6,803 nucleotides of DNA. Origin: Campylobacterales bacterium. GTDB lineage: Bacteria > Campylobacterota > Campylobacteria > Campylobacterales > QNZT01. The position numbers and the translations under genes are program-made. Below, one piece after another: positions 6,482 to 6,803 of this stretch (its first letter is position 1; every line of letters starts with the position of its first letter). The notes under the pieces are model-generated. The model did not search any database. It worked only from the letters and a program-made list of their open reading frames with translations, and was not told the DNA's origin. The stretch spans positions 1-6,803 of the forward strand of contig JALULO010000234.1 in the NCBI GenBank assembly GCA_027056215.1, read 5' to 3'.

Positions 6482-6803
6482 GTAAGCGCTTCCTTTGTGA
6501 TGATATTTGCCATCTCTTCACTGGCATTGATAACATGATTGATACCAAACTCTTCTACTATTTTTTGATGACTTTCATTTCGTACTTTAACAATGGTATT
6601 GATATTTTTATCTACACCCATAATCGCTTCACATATCTGCCGTATTTTTGAAGCATTGTCAAGTGCTACAATCACCGCTAAGGACTCTTTTACACCTAGT
6701 GCTTCAAGTGTTTGTCTTTGCATCGCATTTGCCAAAAAGATTTTTTCACCATTGTTTTCACCCTCCTTTACCAAATCCATCTCATGTTCTATGATGATAT
6801 AGC
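6460..6803 (-). CDS. C-terminal part of an RCK/TrkA-N domain cation transport protein (Kef-like), cut by the window edge
   Basis: A minus-strand frame is open from the right edge to a TGA at 6460-6462, giving 113 visible residues. They start inside an RCK N (TrkA-N, Rossmann-fold NAD-binding) domain: YIIIEHE fits the second beta strand with the acidic residue that binds the NAD ribose, followed by the family-typical LANAMQRQTLEALGV, the strand AVIVALDN, INTIVKVRN and FGINHVINASEEMA. The protein ends soon after this domain, without an RCK C domain. That arrangement fits the cytoplasmic end of KefB/KefC-type K+/H+ antiporters (CPA2 family), though a TrkA or K+-channel subunit remains possible because the membrane part is outside the window. 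A methionine at 6778-6780 is internal to the domain and should not be taken as the start. It is the first visible gene of the minus-strand operon. Confidence 0.85.
   Translation of the reverse strand, partial: YIIIEHEMDLVKEGENNGEKIFLANAMQRQTLEALGVKESLAVIVALDNASKIRQICEAIMGVDKNINTIVKVRNESHQKIVEEFGINHVINASEEMANIITKEALTCKLKHT
6491..6496 (-). promoter_or_regulatory. Ribosome binding site that decides the HAD TTG start
   Basis: AAAGGA on the minus strand lies 9 bases before the TTG at 6481-6479, within the end of the Kef-like reading frame. It supports initiation at this TTG rather than at the first ATG, which would remove the catalytic aspartate. Confidence 0.6.

Noticed and set aside
1..6803. 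Mobile elements, CRISPR arrays, tRNA/rRNA genes, toxin-antitoxin or defence genes
   Set aside because: I read through the gaps on both strands and saw no repeat-spacer pattern, tRNA-like cloverleaf, transposase or integrase motif, or defence-type protein. The window is nearly filled by housekeeping genes.

Overview
The window looks like ordinary chromosome from an AT-rich Gram-negative bacterium, most probably a member of the Campylobacterota (Sulfurimonas/Sulfurovum/Arcobacter/Campylobacter side). This rests on low GC, short intergenic gaps, a long-loop NhaA like that of Helicobacter, and a Kef-type / HAD / M23 gene order that I recall from Campylobacter genomes. The taxonomic call is inference, not a search result.

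Layout. (1) Bases 1-43 are probably the last codons of a plus-strand gene that enters from the left. (2) 143-586 (minus) is a TagD/CCT-family cytidylyltransferase. It is transcribed divergently from (3) 685-1341 (plus), a multi-pass CDP-alcohol phosphatidyltransferase. The two share a 98-base spacer, and both enzyme families handle CDP-linked alcohols. (4) A 189-base leader carrying a 16-bp palindrome and a possible hairpin precedes (5) nhaA (1531-2865, plus), a Na+/H+ antiporter. (6) Converging on nhaA with only 14 bases between stop codons is a tightly packed minus-strand run. In transcription order it is: the 3' end of a Kef/Trk-type NAD-binding (RCK N) cation-transport gene cut by the right edge, a HAD phosphatase starting at TTG, a secreted M23 peptidoglycan peptidase, and tex, an S1-domain RNA-binding protein. 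The four genes overlap or lie 6 bases apart, so they are very likely one operon.

Functional picture. The right two thirds is housekeeping: cation/pH homeostasis (NhaA, Kef-like), phosphate-ester clean-up (HAD), cell-wall remodelling (M23) and transcription/RNA maintenance (Tex). The left 1.3 kb has nucleotide-activated headgroup or glycan chemistry. Three lines sampled by hand there had 27-30% GC, against 37-40% for two lines from tex, although one line inside the phosphatidyltransferase gene reached 40%. It may be the edge of a more variable surface or lipid locus.

I found no tRNA, rRNA, CRISPR array, insertion sequence or phage gene, and no convincing previously undescribed system. The points most worth a second look are the cytidylyltransferase/phosphatidyltransferase pair with altered signature motifs, the nhaA leader structure, the TTG-started HAD protein with a histidine-rich cap, and the Kef-HAD-M23-Tex operon.
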